A stretch of 6,526 nt of DNA from an uncultured Oscillospiraceae bacterium (GCA_900548355.1 URKR01000058.1:1-6526); one strand, 5' to 3'; shown: positions 1-6,526, numbered from the stretch's first letter. Made by a program: numbers and translations. Notes: generated by a model from the letters alone, not told the origin.

Positions 1-609
1 GCCGCCGCGCTGACCGGCGCCGAGAACTTTACCGGCAAACTGCCCTGCACGGTGGCTGGAAATGCCGCCCAGATTCCGCTATACTATAATCATGACAACG
101 GTTCCTGCTGGACGATGGAAAACGAGAGCATGACCCCCTGCTATGTGGACGGACCCCGCACACCGCGCTACGCCTTTGGCCATGGGCTGAGCTACACAAG
201 CTTTGCCTACGGCGCGCCGGAGCTTTCCGCGCTGGCGGTCGGGCCCGACGGCGCGGTGACCGTGACCGTGCCGGTGACCAACACCGGCGCGGTCCCCGGC
301 GCCGAGGTCGTACAGCTCTACGTCCGCGACCCGGTCGCCAGCCGGGTGCGGCCGAACCGGGAGCTGGCGGGCTTTGCCCGCGTGGAACTGGACCCCGGGC
401 AGACCAAACGGGTAAGTTTCCGGCTGGAAGCGTCGCAGCTCGCGTTTTTGGACCGGCAGGGCCACTGGAAGGTTGAGGCTGGCGAGATCCAGGTGCTGGT
501 GGGCGCGGCGTCCGACGACATCCGGGGCGAGGCTGCCTTCACCATCACGGCCGACGGCTATACCGAGGGTCCGCAGCGGGCGTTCTGGGCCGAGGCCCGG
601 GTCGAATAA
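1..609 (+). CDS. GH3 family beta-glycosidase (beta-glucosidase/beta-xylosidase type), C-terminal end only
   Basis: This is the last 202 residues of a glycoside hydrolase family 3 enzyme; the start and the catalytic (alpha/beta)8 domain lie before the window, and the frame is open from base 1. The visible part begins at the end of the GH3_C domain (GKLPC at residues 13-17, then QIPLYYNH, the usual end of BglX-like proteins). It continues through the FGHGLSY signature (about residues 59-65) into a fibronectin type III-like domain (about 78-190) with the family motifs VTNTG, VQLYVRD and RELAGF. These enzymes remove terminal beta-linked glucose or xylose (sometimes arabinose) from oligosaccharides; the part seen here cannot decide the substrate. 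The order GH3_C then FnIII at the C-terminus is the canonical layout, unlike the next gene. The TAA stop is followed 28 bases later by the next start, so the two are probably co-transcribed. The FnIII domain is paralogous to that of the next gene, with a 17-base identical stretch at 274-290 and 1541-1557. Family assignment is confident; specificity is unknown. Confidence 0.93.
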   Translation, partial: AAALTGAENFTGKLPCTVAGNAAQIPLYYNHDNGSCWTMENESMTPCYVDGPRTPRYAFGHGLSYTSFAYGAPELSALAVGPDGAVTVTVPVTNTGAVPGAEVVQLYVRDPVASRVRPNRELAGFARVELDPGQTKRVSFRLEASQLAFLDRQGHWKVEAGEIQVLVGAASDDIRGEAAFTITADGYTEGPQRAFWAEARVE

Positions 610-622
610 GCCCCACCGCAAG

Positions 623-630
623 AAAGGAGA
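623..630 (+). promoter_or_regulatory. Ribosome binding site for the permuted GH3 gene
   Basis: AAAGGAGA lies 7 bases before the ATG at 638 and matches the Shine-Dalgarno consensus well. It fixes the start at 638, although the same frame stays open upstream to 473 inside the preceding gene. Residues encoded before 638 are arginine- and serine-rich out-of-frame translation of the upstream gene and do not belong to the protein. Confidence 0.85.
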
Positions 631-637
631 ATCCCCC

Positions 638-3115
638 ATGCAAGCGTATGAACGGCAACATTATGACACAGTCCGCGCCCTGACCCCCGACTGTCTGGTA
701 CTTTTGAAGAGCGACGGCAGCTTCCCGCTGGCGGCGCCGGAGCCCATCGCGCTGTACGGCAGCGGCGCGCGCTGCACCGTCAAGGGCGGCAGCGGCTCCG
801 GCGATGTGAACGTGCGGCACTACCCGACCATTGAGGAGGGGCTGGAGGCCGCGGGCTGCCCCGTGACCACCAAAACCTGGCTGGACGGCTACGACGCCGC
901 CAAAGCCGAAGCCCGCCGCGCCTTTGTGGCCGCCATGCAGCAGAAGGTCGCCGCCGAGGGCCTGGGTGCGCTGTCCGGGCTGATGGGCGCCGAGCCGCCG
1001 GAGCCCACCTACGACCTGCCGCTGTCCGGCGCGGGCGAGACCGCCGTCTATGTGCTGGCCCGCCGCAGTGGCGAGGGCACCGACCGCACCGACGCCCCCG
1101 GTGACCTGCGCCTGACCGAAACCGAGGTGCGGGACATCCTGGCACTGCAGCAAACCTACAAGCGCTTTTTGCTCGTGCTCAACACCGGCGGTGTTGTGGA
1201 TCTTTCGCCGGTCGTGGACAAGGTGGCGAACATCCTGTTGCTCTCCCAGCCCGGCATCGCGGTGGGGGACGCCTTTGCCGATGTGCTGCTGGGCAAGGCC
1301 GCGCCCTCAGGCAAGCTGACCGCCACCTGGGCCGCCGCCAATGACTATGCGGGCCCCGGCGATTTTGCCTGCCCCGATGATACGCTGTACCGCGAAGGCA
1401 TCTATGTGGGGTACCGCTACTTTGACGCAGCGGGCAAGACCCCGCTGTTCCCCTTCGGCTACGGGCTTTCCTACACAACCTTCGTCCTCCGGGCCGGGGC
1501 CGTGACGGTCCACGGGGCCCGCGTGTGCGTACAGGCCACCGTGACCAACACCGGCGCACGCCCGGGCAGGCAGGTTACGCAGCTCTACCTGCGCAAGCCC
1601 GCCGGTGCGCTGGACGAACCCGCCCGGGAGCTGGCCGCCTACCAAAAGACCCGCACCCTCGCCCCCGGCGAGAGCGAGACGCTGACCCTTGCGTTCGACC
1701 TGCCCGAACTGGCCGCCTATGACGCCGCTGCCGGGGCCTGGGTGCTTGAAGCCGGGACCTACTGGCTGTACCTGGGCACCGACAGCCGGGACGCCGCGCT
1801 GTGCGGCGCACTGGCGCTGGGTGAGCGCGTCACCGTGCAGCAGGCGGCCCCGGTGGGCGGCACGCCGGACTTTGCCGATTGGTCGCCCGCCCCCACCCCC
1901 GCCGAGCAGCTGCCCGCCGGTATGGTCCCGGTCCCGCTAGACCCCGCCGCGCTGGTTGCCGCCCCGGCTGTGCCCGCCGAACCCGACCCCGAAGCCCTGG
2001 CCGCCGTGCAGGCCATGACCGATGAGGAGCTGGCCGCTTTGTGCGTGGGCCGCTTTGGCAGCGCGGGGAGCGGCAACATTGTGGGCAGTGCCGGTGTGAA
2101 CGTAGCGGGCGCCGCGGGCGAGAGCCGCGCCTTCCCCGAAAAGGACATTCCGGGCCTGGTGATGGCTGACGGCCCCGCCGGGCTGCGCCTGGCCGCCCGC
2201 TACGCGGTGGCTGGCAGCCAGGCCGTGCCGGTTGGCGGCGACAGCATGGCCGCCATGATCGAACTGATCCCCGAAGCGATGCGTGGGGCCATTGCGGCGG
2301 CGGTAGGCGCTTCGGCTCCGTCCGCGCTCACAGGGCCGGTGTACGAGCAGCCCTGCACGGCGATTCCGATTGGCACCGCGCTGGCCCAAAGTTGGGACCC
2401 CGCCGTCGCCGAAGCCTGCGGCGACCTGGTCGGCAAGGAGATGGAGCGGTTTGGCGTGCATCTCTGGCTGGCCCCGGCCATGAACATCCACCGCAGCCCG
2501 CTGTGTGGCCGCAACTTTGAATATTACTCCGAGGACCCACTGCTCACCGGCCGAACCGCCGCCGCGCTGACCCGCGGCGTGCAGAAGCACCCGGGCTGCG
2601 GGGTGACCCTCAAGCACTTCTGCTGCAACAACCAGGAGACCAACCGCATGAACTCGAACTCGCAGGTTTCACCGCGGGCACTGCGGGAAATCTACCTCAA
2701 GGGTTTTGCGATCGCGGTGCGCGAGGCCGCCCCCGCGGCGATCATGACCTCCTACAACCTGCTCAACGGCGAGCACACCTCCCAGCGGCCCGACCTGATG
2801 GAGGACCTGCTGCGCAAAGAGTGGGGCTACCGCGGCCTTGTGATGACCGACTGGGTCATTGCCGGTATGACGGCGGATGGCAAGAAGTACCCGATGGCCT
2901 GCGCCAGCGGCACCATCCGCGCCGGAAACGACCTGATGATGCCTGGCAGCCCTGCCGACCAGAACGACCTGCTGACCGCGCTGCGCGACCCCGCCGTGCG
3001 CTATCCGCTGACCCGCGCAAACCTCGAGCGTTGCGGCGCGCGCATTGTGGAAACGGCCCGGCGTCTTGCCGCCGCCCACGCCCCCAAGGCCGCACCGGTC
3101 GTGGCCGAGGACTGA
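638..3115 (+). CDS. GH3 family beta-glucosidase-type enzyme with permuted domain order (GH3_C - FnIII - GH3_N)
   Basis: This 825-residue family 3 glycoside hydrolase probably releases terminal beta-linked glucose or a related sugar from oligosaccharides. The domain order is reversed. A GH3_C-type domain comes first (about residues 10-265; KGGSGSGDVN near 47-56 and PSGKLTATW near 222), then FGYGLSY near 272-278 and an FnIII-like domain to about 395. A Pro/Ala-rich linker (about 397-450) follows, then the GH3_N catalytic barrel (about 450-810). The barrel shows MADGPAGLR (near 509-517), CTAIPIGTALAQSW, the GRNFEYYSEDP motif (R625), KHF (659-661) and VMTDW with Asp738, the expected nucleophile. 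SGEGTDR in the first domain places Glu146 as the likely acid/base. All key residues are present, so it should be active. The same permuted layout is known from Ruminococcus albus and Butyrivibrio fibrisolvens beta-glucosidases. There is no signal peptide, so it is likely cytoplasmic. It sits between a canonical GH3 gene and a GH2 gene in an apparent operon. Family and layout are confident; the exact substrate is inference. Confidence 0.95.
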   Translation: MQAYERQHYDTVRALTPDCLVLLKSDGSFPLAAPEPIALYGSGARCTVKGGSGSGDVNVRHYPTIEEGLEAAGCPVTTKTWLDGYDAAKAEARRAFVAAMQQKVAAEGLGALSGLMGAEPPEPTYDLPLSGAGETAVYVLARRSGEGTDRTDAPGDLRLTETEVRDILALQQTYKRFLLVLNTGGVVDLSPVVDKVANILLLSQPGIAVGDAFADVLLGKAAPSGKLTATWAAANDYAGPGDFACPDDTLYREGIYVGYRYFDAAGKTPLFPFGYGLSYTTFVLRAGAVTVHGARVCVQATVTNTGARPGRQVTQLYLRKPAGALDEPARELAAYQKTRTLAPGESETLTLAFDLPELAAYDAAAGAWVLEAGTYWLYLGTDSRDAALCGALALGERVTVQQAAPVGGTPDFADWSPAPTPAEQLPAGMVPVPLDPAALVAAPAVPAEPDPEALAAVQAMTDEELAALCVGRFGSAGSGNIVGSAGVNVAGAAGESRAFPEKDIPGLVMADGPAGLRLAARYAVAGSQAVPVGGDSMAAMIELIPEAMRGAIAAAVGASAPSALTGPVYEQPCTAIPIGTALAQSWDPAVAEACGDLVGKEMERFGVHLWLAPAMNIHRSPLCGRNFEYYSEDPLLTGRTAAALTRGVQKHPGCGVTLKHFCCNNQETNRMNSNSQVSPRALREIYLKGFAIAVREAAPAAIMTSYNLLNGEHTSQRPDLMEDLLRKEWGYRGLVMTDWVIAGMTADGKKYPMACASGTIRAGNDLMMPGSPADQNDLLTALRDPAVRYPLTRANLERCGARIVETARRLAAAHAPKAAPVVAED

Positions 3116-3157
3116 CCCGCCGGGCTGTCCCCCTGTGATTCCTCGCCAATCCACCCC

Positions 3158-3164
3158 AAAGGAG
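3158..3164 (+). promoter_or_regulatory. Ribosome binding site for the GH2 gene
   Basis: AAAGGAG lies 7 bases before the ATG at 3172, separated from it by a T-run. It supports the start at 3172, whose product begins with a typical GH2 N-terminus (LDRGWRF). The 56-base gap from the previous stop (3116-3171) contains no obvious promoter or terminator, so read-through from the GH3 gene is likely. Confidence 0.85.
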
Positions 3165-3171
3165 TTTTTTC

Positions 3172-5720
3172 ATGCAGACTCAGCGCTCTATCAACCTGGA
3201 CCGCGGCTGGCGGTTCGGAACCGGCAGCTTCAACCCGATGCTGGACATCGTGGCCCAGCACTTTCACGCCGGGGACGCCCCGCGCATCGTGGACCTGCCG
3301 CACGACTATATGATCGAGTCGGACGTTTCCGCCGACGCCCCCGCCGGGGCGGCCAGCGGCTTTTACACGGCCGGGCCCGCCTACTACACCAGGCTTGTCG
3401 ATATCCCGGCTGCCTGGGCCGGGCAGGAAGTCTTTTTGCAGCTGGATGGCGCGATGATGAACGCCACCGTCGAGGTGAACGGCAGCCGGGCCGCGCTGCA
3501 GCACAACGGCTATATCCCGTTCGCCGTGCGCCTGACGCCCTACCTGACCTTTGGCGAAGAAAACCGCATCACCGTCAACCTCAACCCCAGTATGCAGCCC
3601 AATTCCCGCTGGTACACCGGGCGGGGCTGTTCCGCAGCGTGCGGCTGGTACACTGCCCCAAGCTGCATCTGGCCGCGGACGGCCTCTTTGCCTGGACCCG
3701 CAGCCTGGACTGGCAGGACGGTGCGGCTTCCCTCGCCCACCTGCAGGCCGAAGTGGATGTGTGCAACGAAACCGGCGAACCGCGCGTGGCCGAGGTGGAA
3801 GTCTGGCTCACGCCGGAAGCTGGCGGCGAGGCCGTGGCCCGCTGCGCCCAGGTATTGCAGGTCAACCCCGGCGAGACCGCCGTGGCCCACCTGCGCTTTG
3901 TGCTGGAAAAACCGGCGCTGTGGCAGGCCGGGTCGCCGAACCTCTACCGCCTGCACGCCCGGGTGACCGAGCAGGGCGTGTTCACCACCCACCTGTGCCC
4001 GGCCGAAGCCCCGATGACCGACGAGGATTCGGTGCTGTTCGGGGTGCGCACCGTGCAGGTGGACCCTGTGCACGGGTTGCGCATCAACGGCCGGACCACC
4101 AAGCTCAAGGGCGGCTGCCTGCACCACGATAACGGCGTGGCGGGGGCGGTATCGCTCTACGACCTCGAAGTGCGCAAGCTGCAAGCGCTGCAGGCCATCG
4201 GCTTCAACGCTGTGCGCACGGCCCACAACCCGCCGTCGGCGGCTTTCATCGAAGCCTGCGACCGGCTGGGGCTGTATGTGCTGGACGAAGCCTTCGACGC
4301 CTGGGGCATGGGCAAGCAGCCCGGCGACTACAACCAATTCTTTGACACCGACTGGCAGCGCGACCTGGCGGCCTTCGTCCGCCGCGACCGGGCGCACCCC
4401 TCGGTCATCCTGTGGTCCACCGGCAACGAGATTGTCGAGCGCGGGGGCCTGGGCGGCGGCTACCCGCTGGCCGCCCGCCTGGCCGAGGCCGTTCACGCGC
4501 TGGACCCCAGCCGCCCCGTAACCAACGCGATCTGCTCGTACTGGAACGGCACCGACGACGCCGCCGCGCGCGAGATGGCCATCAAGATCCTGTCCGCCGG
4601 GCAGGGTGCGCTGCAAAATGCCCAAGGCGACGGCAAGGGCGATACCGGCTGGGAACGCCGCTCGGCCCCCTTTGCCAACGGGCTGGACGTTGTCGGCTAT
4701 AACTACATGGAGGACAAGTACGAACAAGACTACGCGCTGTACCCCCAGCGGGTCATGCTGGGCACCGAGAACTACGCCAAAGAGATCGGCATCCACTGGC
4801 CAATGATCGAAAAGCTGCCCTATCTGCTGGGTGATTTCACCTGGACGGCCTGCGACTACATCGGCGAGGCGGGCCTTGGCAAAGGGATGATGCTGGCCCC
4901 GGACGACCCGCAGCTACCCACCATGCAGATGGGCGCGATCCAGCAATCCGGCTATCCCTGGCGGCTGGCCGACGACGCCGATCTGGACCTGACCGGCCAC
5001 CGGCTGCCGCAGGGCGATTACCGCAGCATCGTGTGGGGCAGCGAGGCCACCGCGCTGTTCAGCTATGACCCCGCCGATTTTGGCAAGGTGGAGGTGCTGA
5101 GCCGCTGGGGCTTCCCCGGCGTGCAGCGCTGCTGGACCCGGCCCGGGGCCGAGGGGAAGCCTGCACGCGTTGTGGTGTTCTCCCGCGCACAGGAGGTTGT
5201 ACTGCTGCAAAACGGGGCCGAGACCGCTCGTGCGCAGGCCGGTGCCGCCACGCTGCCCGACCTGCCGCTGAGCTTTGTGTTTGAGGTGCCCTACACCCCC
5301 GGCAAGCTGGAAGCCGTGAGCTATCAGGATGGCCGCGAAATCAGCCGCGATGCGCTGGAAACAACTGGCGCACCGGCGGCCCTGCGCCTGACTGCCGAGG
5401 GTGCCTTACGCGCCGACGGCCACAGCGTGGCCTGCGTGTGGGCGGAGGTCGTCGATGCGGCAGGCCGCGTGGTGCCAAACGCCGCCCCTGCGCTGACCGC
5501 CGGGCTGTCCGGAGCGGGCACACTGGCCGGTTTTGGTTCCGCCAACCCCATCACCACCGACAACTACGCGGCGGGCCGCTGCCAGGCCTACCGCGGCCGC
5601 GCGCTGGCTGTGGTGCGCGGCGGGTACGAGACCGGCAGCGCGACCCTGACCGTGACCGCCGAGGGCCTGCCCACCGCCAGCTTGACACTGGCCGTAGCCC
5701 CCGCGGGCGGCGCGGTCTGA
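3172..5720 (+). pseudogene. GH2 family beta-galactosidase-type enzyme, complete but frameshifted once as read
   Basis: This is a full-length glycoside hydrolase family 2 gene (849 residues if repaired) interrupted by a one-base loss near 3619-3626. As written, translation from 3172 leaves the GH2 frame after residue 150 and stops at 3966 (264 residues); the rest of the enzyme continues in the -1 frame to the stop at 5720. Numbering below is for the repaired protein. The sugar-binding GH2_N domain spans about 1-160 (DRGWRF, VDLPHDY from residue 40, NSRWYTG at 144-150). An Ig-like domain follows (about 165-285), then the catalytic barrel (about 286-600) with HHDNG, RTAHNPPS and WSTGNE, where Glu420 is the acid/base. 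GTENYAKEIG follows with Glu533 as the likely nucleophile, then DFTWTACDYIGEAG. A DUF4982-like domain (about 619-720) and a final Ig/Big-like C-terminal domain (about 729-849) complete it. No signal peptide is seen. It probably removes beta-galactose or a related sugar from oligosaccharides alongside the two GH3 enzymes. The conserved catalytic half argues for a recent lesion or a sequence error rather than old decay. Confidence 0.9.
3619..3627 (+). other. Frameshift site in the GH2 gene (one base missing in a G-run)
   Basis: The sequence reads GGG C GGGG C after the codons for SRWYT. GH2 enzymes carry RWY-x-G-x-G-(L/I)-(F/Y)-R here. The current frame gives TGRGCSAACG and loses the family, whereas the -1 frame gives LFRSVRLVH and carries the rest of the enzyme. 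Adding one G to either run restores TGAGLFR or TGRGLFR with no residue gained or lost. Confidence 0.85.
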
Positions 5721-5961
5721 CCGCCGTGCCCCACGAGCCCTATCAAGCCGCCCGGCTAACTCCGCACGGCCTGCCGCTAAACGTGCAAATGCTCCCTGCC
5801 GTACAGCATGACACGGCAAAGGTTGAAAGTCCAGCCCAATCGCGCCGCCCCATGTTGCGATCCTGCTTTTCTCTGCGGTGTGATGGCCTGTAATACAAGC
5901 GAAAGAGGGCGGCTGAAGAGATCCGCTTCCATTACAATTCGACGGTGCCGCCAACTACTTC
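5721..5961 (+). other. Non-coding stretch between the GH2 gene and the AlbA_2 promoter
   Basis: About 240 bases without a supportable gene on either strand. The open frames crossing it have no ribosome binding site and no recognisable protein. A 6-bp inverted repeat (TGCCGT at 5797-5802 and ACGGCA at 5813-5818) is present but has no following T-run, so it is a poor intrinsic terminator. GGCGGC (5908-5913) pairs with GCCGCC (5947-5952) only across a 33-base loop. Base composition falls towards the right end. The end of the sugar cluster transcript must lie in or beyond this stretch, but its mechanism is not visible. Confidence 0.6.
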
Positions 5962-5990
5962 TTGACTTGTCATTCTATCAGTGTTACTAT
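5962..5990 (+). promoter_or_regulatory. Sigma-70-type promoter of the AlbA_2 domain gene
   Basis: The -35 element TTGACT (5962-5967, 5 of 6 to consensus) and the -10 element TACTAT (5985-5990, 4 of 6, with the key first, second, fifth and sixth bases kept) are separated by exactly 17 bases. The segment is strongly AT-rich against its surroundings. Transcription would begin near 5997, about 28 bases before the start codon at 6025. The -10 element overlaps a tandem repeat that looks like an operator. Confidence 0.8.
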
Positions 5991-6004
5991 CAGTGTTAGA
6001 ATGA
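5970..6004 (+). repeat. 8-bp perfect inverted repeat flanking the tandem repeat
   Basis: TCATTCTA (5970-5977) and TAGAATGA (5997-6004) are exact reverse complements and enclose 19 bases that hold most of the tandem repeat. The arms overlap the outer ends of the two direct-repeat copies, so the whole 35-bp block is symmetric at its edges while tandem inside. It may be the outer contact of a dimeric or tetrameric repressor, or a small hairpin at the 5' end of the transcript, though the predicted start near 5997 leaves the left arm untranscribed. Confidence 0.6.
5975..5998 (+). repeat. Perfect 12-bp tandem direct repeat, putative repressor operator
   Basis: CTATCAGTGTTA occurs twice without a gap (5975-5986 and 5987-5998). 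Each copy contains an imperfect 11-bp palindrome of the form TA-n-CA-n-TG-n-TA centred on 5981 and 5993, so two sites lie 12 bp apart, roughly one helical turn. The copies cover the end of the promoter spacer, the whole -10 element and the predicted start of transcription, the classic position for steric repression. Each copy matches 11 of 12 bases of the tetO core CTATCAGTGATA, but no TetR-type gene is in the window. The binding protein is unknown; the downstream gene product is one candidate. Confidence 0.7.
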
Positions 6005-6013
6005 TATTGTGAC

Positions 6014-6018
6014 AGGAG
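6014..6018 (+). promoter_or_regulatory. Ribosome binding site for the AlbA_2 domain gene
   Basis: AGGAG lies 6 bases before the ATG at 6025 and supports that start, which gives the typical short lead (MAFYENETLEYKR) of AlbA_2 proteins. Confidence 0.85.
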
Positions 6019-6024
6019 CGAGCC

Positions 6025-6526
6025 ATGGCCTTCTACGAGAACGAAACGCTGGAATACAAACGGCAGTACACCCCCGATATCAAAAAAGAAGTCGTCGCCT
6101 TCGCCAACACCGCTGGTGGGACGATCTATATTGGCGTAGACGACAACGGCACACCGGTGGGGGTACAGGACCCGGACGCCGTGGTTCAGCAGCTCACCAA
6201 CGCCCTGCGGGATGGCATCCGCCCGGACGTGACCATGTTCACGCGCATCGCCATTCAGGATGTGGGCGGCTGCCCCGTGGTCGCGGTGACGGTATCCACT
6301 GGCACACGGCGGCCCTACTACCTGACTGATAAAGGGCTGCGCCCCTCCGGCGTCTATGTGCGGCAGGGTTCCAGTTCTGCACCGGCATCGGAGGATGCGA
6401 TCCGGCAGATGATCCGTCTGACAGACGGCGATTCCTATGAAAATGGCCGCAGCCTGATCCAAGAGTTGACATTTCACACCTTTGAGTCGGAGATGCAGCA
6501 GCGTCACCTTTCCTGCGGCCCGGCGC
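6025..6526 (+). CDS. AlbA_2 (Schlafen-type) domain protein, probable ATP-binding transcriptional regulator, N-terminal part
   Basis: The first 167 residues of a protein that runs off the window. The N-terminus carries the AlbA_2 signature: E7-x-x-E10-x-K12 (ETLEYKR), then AFANTAGG (residues 25-32), then YIGVDDNG (35-42). The domain ends with the typical YVRQGSSS (111-118) and a helical stretch (EDAIRQMIR). In Firmicutes and other bacteria this domain usually opens proteins of about 400-500 residues that continue with an HATPase_c_4-type ATP-binding domain and sometimes a winged helix. They are commonly labelled putative transcriptional regulator or ATP-dependent helicase-related protein, and some family members occur in defence islands. 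The role here is inference. The start at 6025 is supported by a ribosome binding site and its own promoter, with an operator-like repeat at the -10 element, so the gene is probably tightly controlled, possibly by its own product. It is separated from the sugar cluster by about 300 bases and appears functionally unrelated. Domain assignment is confident; biological role is not. Confidence 0.88.
   Translation, partial: MAFYENETLEYKRQYTPDIKKEVVAFANTAGGTIYIGVDDNGTPVGVQDPDAVVQQLTNALRDGIRPDVTMFTRIAIQDVGGCPVVAVTVSTGTRRPYYLTDKGLRPSGVYVRQGSSSAPASEDAIRQMIRLTDGDSYENGRSLIQELTFHTFESEMQQRHLSCGPA

Noticed and set aside
473..637. Upstream extension of the permuted GH3 frame into the preceding gene
   Set aside because: The added 55 residues are an out-of-frame reading of the upstream FnIII domain; a strong ribosome binding site points to the ATG at 638.
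1937..2617. 226-codon minus-strand open frame inside the permuted GH3 gene
   Set aside because: Shadow of a strongly conserved plus-strand gene, low-complexity Gly/His/Arg composition and no start signal.
3045..3600. The -1 frame containing most of the GH2 enzyme also stays open upstream to 3045
   Set aside because: The part before about 3619 is meaningless Arg/Pro-rich sequence overlapping the end of the GH3 gene; the true GH2 N-terminus is in the frame starting at 3172.
3619..3627. Programmed -1 ribosomal frameshift
   Set aside because: GCGGGGC does not fit the usual X-XXY-YYZ slippery pattern, no stimulatory structure was recognised, and GH2 enzymes of this type are not known to use frameshifting; a lost base is simpler.
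3540..4796. 418-codon open frame on the minus strand across the GH2 gene
   Set aside because: It is antisense to the conserved GH2 barrel, has no recognisable domain or ribosome binding site, and has the Gly/Val/His-rich make-up typical of antisense frames in GC-rich DNA.
5797..5818. Possible intrinsic terminator hairpin (TGCCGT/ACGGCA)
   Set aside because: Only 6 base pairs with a 10-base loop and followed by AAAGG rather than a T-run.
5438..5893. 151-codon plus-strand open frame overlapping the end of the GH2 gene
   Set aside because: Its first half is an Arg/Gly-rich shadow of the GH2 C-terminal domain and there is no ribosome binding site or recognisable fold.
5975..5998. Genuine tetO operator of a tetracycline resistance system
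   Set aside because: The copies differ from tetO in the symmetric half, and no tetR or tet resistance gene is present in the window.
5808..5999. Small 63-codon open frame in the gap before the AlbA_2 gene
   Set aside because: No ribosome binding site, Cys/Arg-rich random-looking product, and its end runs through the promoter and operator-like repeat.

Overview
The window is a GC-rich (by eye about two thirds G+C) stretch of a bacterial chromosome. All four recognisable genes lie on the plus strand. The codon use, the strong AGGAG-type ribosome binding sites and the protein types suggest a high-GC gut Clostridium relative (Oscillospiraceae/Ruminococcaceae, in the neighbourhood of Faecalibacterium, Gemmiger or Subdoligranulum). 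That assignment is inference from protein style; there is no marker gene here.

Positions 1-5720 hold a glycoside hydrolase cluster, apparently one transcription unit. It starts with the C-terminal end of a canonical GH3 enzyme (1-609). Next, 28 bases downstream, is a complete GH3 enzyme with the reversed (permuted) domain order, GH3_C then FnIII then GH3_N (638-3115). Third is a GH2 beta-galactosidase-type enzyme (3172-5720), which as written is broken by a missing base near 3619-3626. Neither complete hydrolase start carries a signal peptide, so the set probably works in the cytoplasm, trimming imported beta-linked oligosaccharides from the non-reducing end (glucose or xylose by the GH3 enzymes, galactose or a related sugar by the GH2 enzyme). 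No transporter or regulator of this cluster lies inside the window.

Positions 5721-6024 are non-coding. The first about 240 bases show no convincing gene or terminator. The last about 60 bases are strikingly AT-rich for this DNA and hold a clear sigma-70-type promoter (TTGACT, 17 bp, TACTAT). A perfect 12-bp tandem repeat (CTATCAGTGTTA twice) overlaps its -10 element, and perfect 8-bp inverted arms flank the repeat. This looks like a repressor operator.

The promoter drives the last gene (6025 to the window end), the N-terminal part of an AlbA_2 (Schlafen-type) domain protein, probably an ATP-binding transcriptional regulator or a nucleic-acid-related accessory protein. It is a separate unit from the sugar cluster.

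No mobile element, CRISPR array, RNA gene or clearly new multi-gene system was found. The points most worth a second look are the operator-like promoter at 5962-6004 and the one-base lesion in the GH2 gene.
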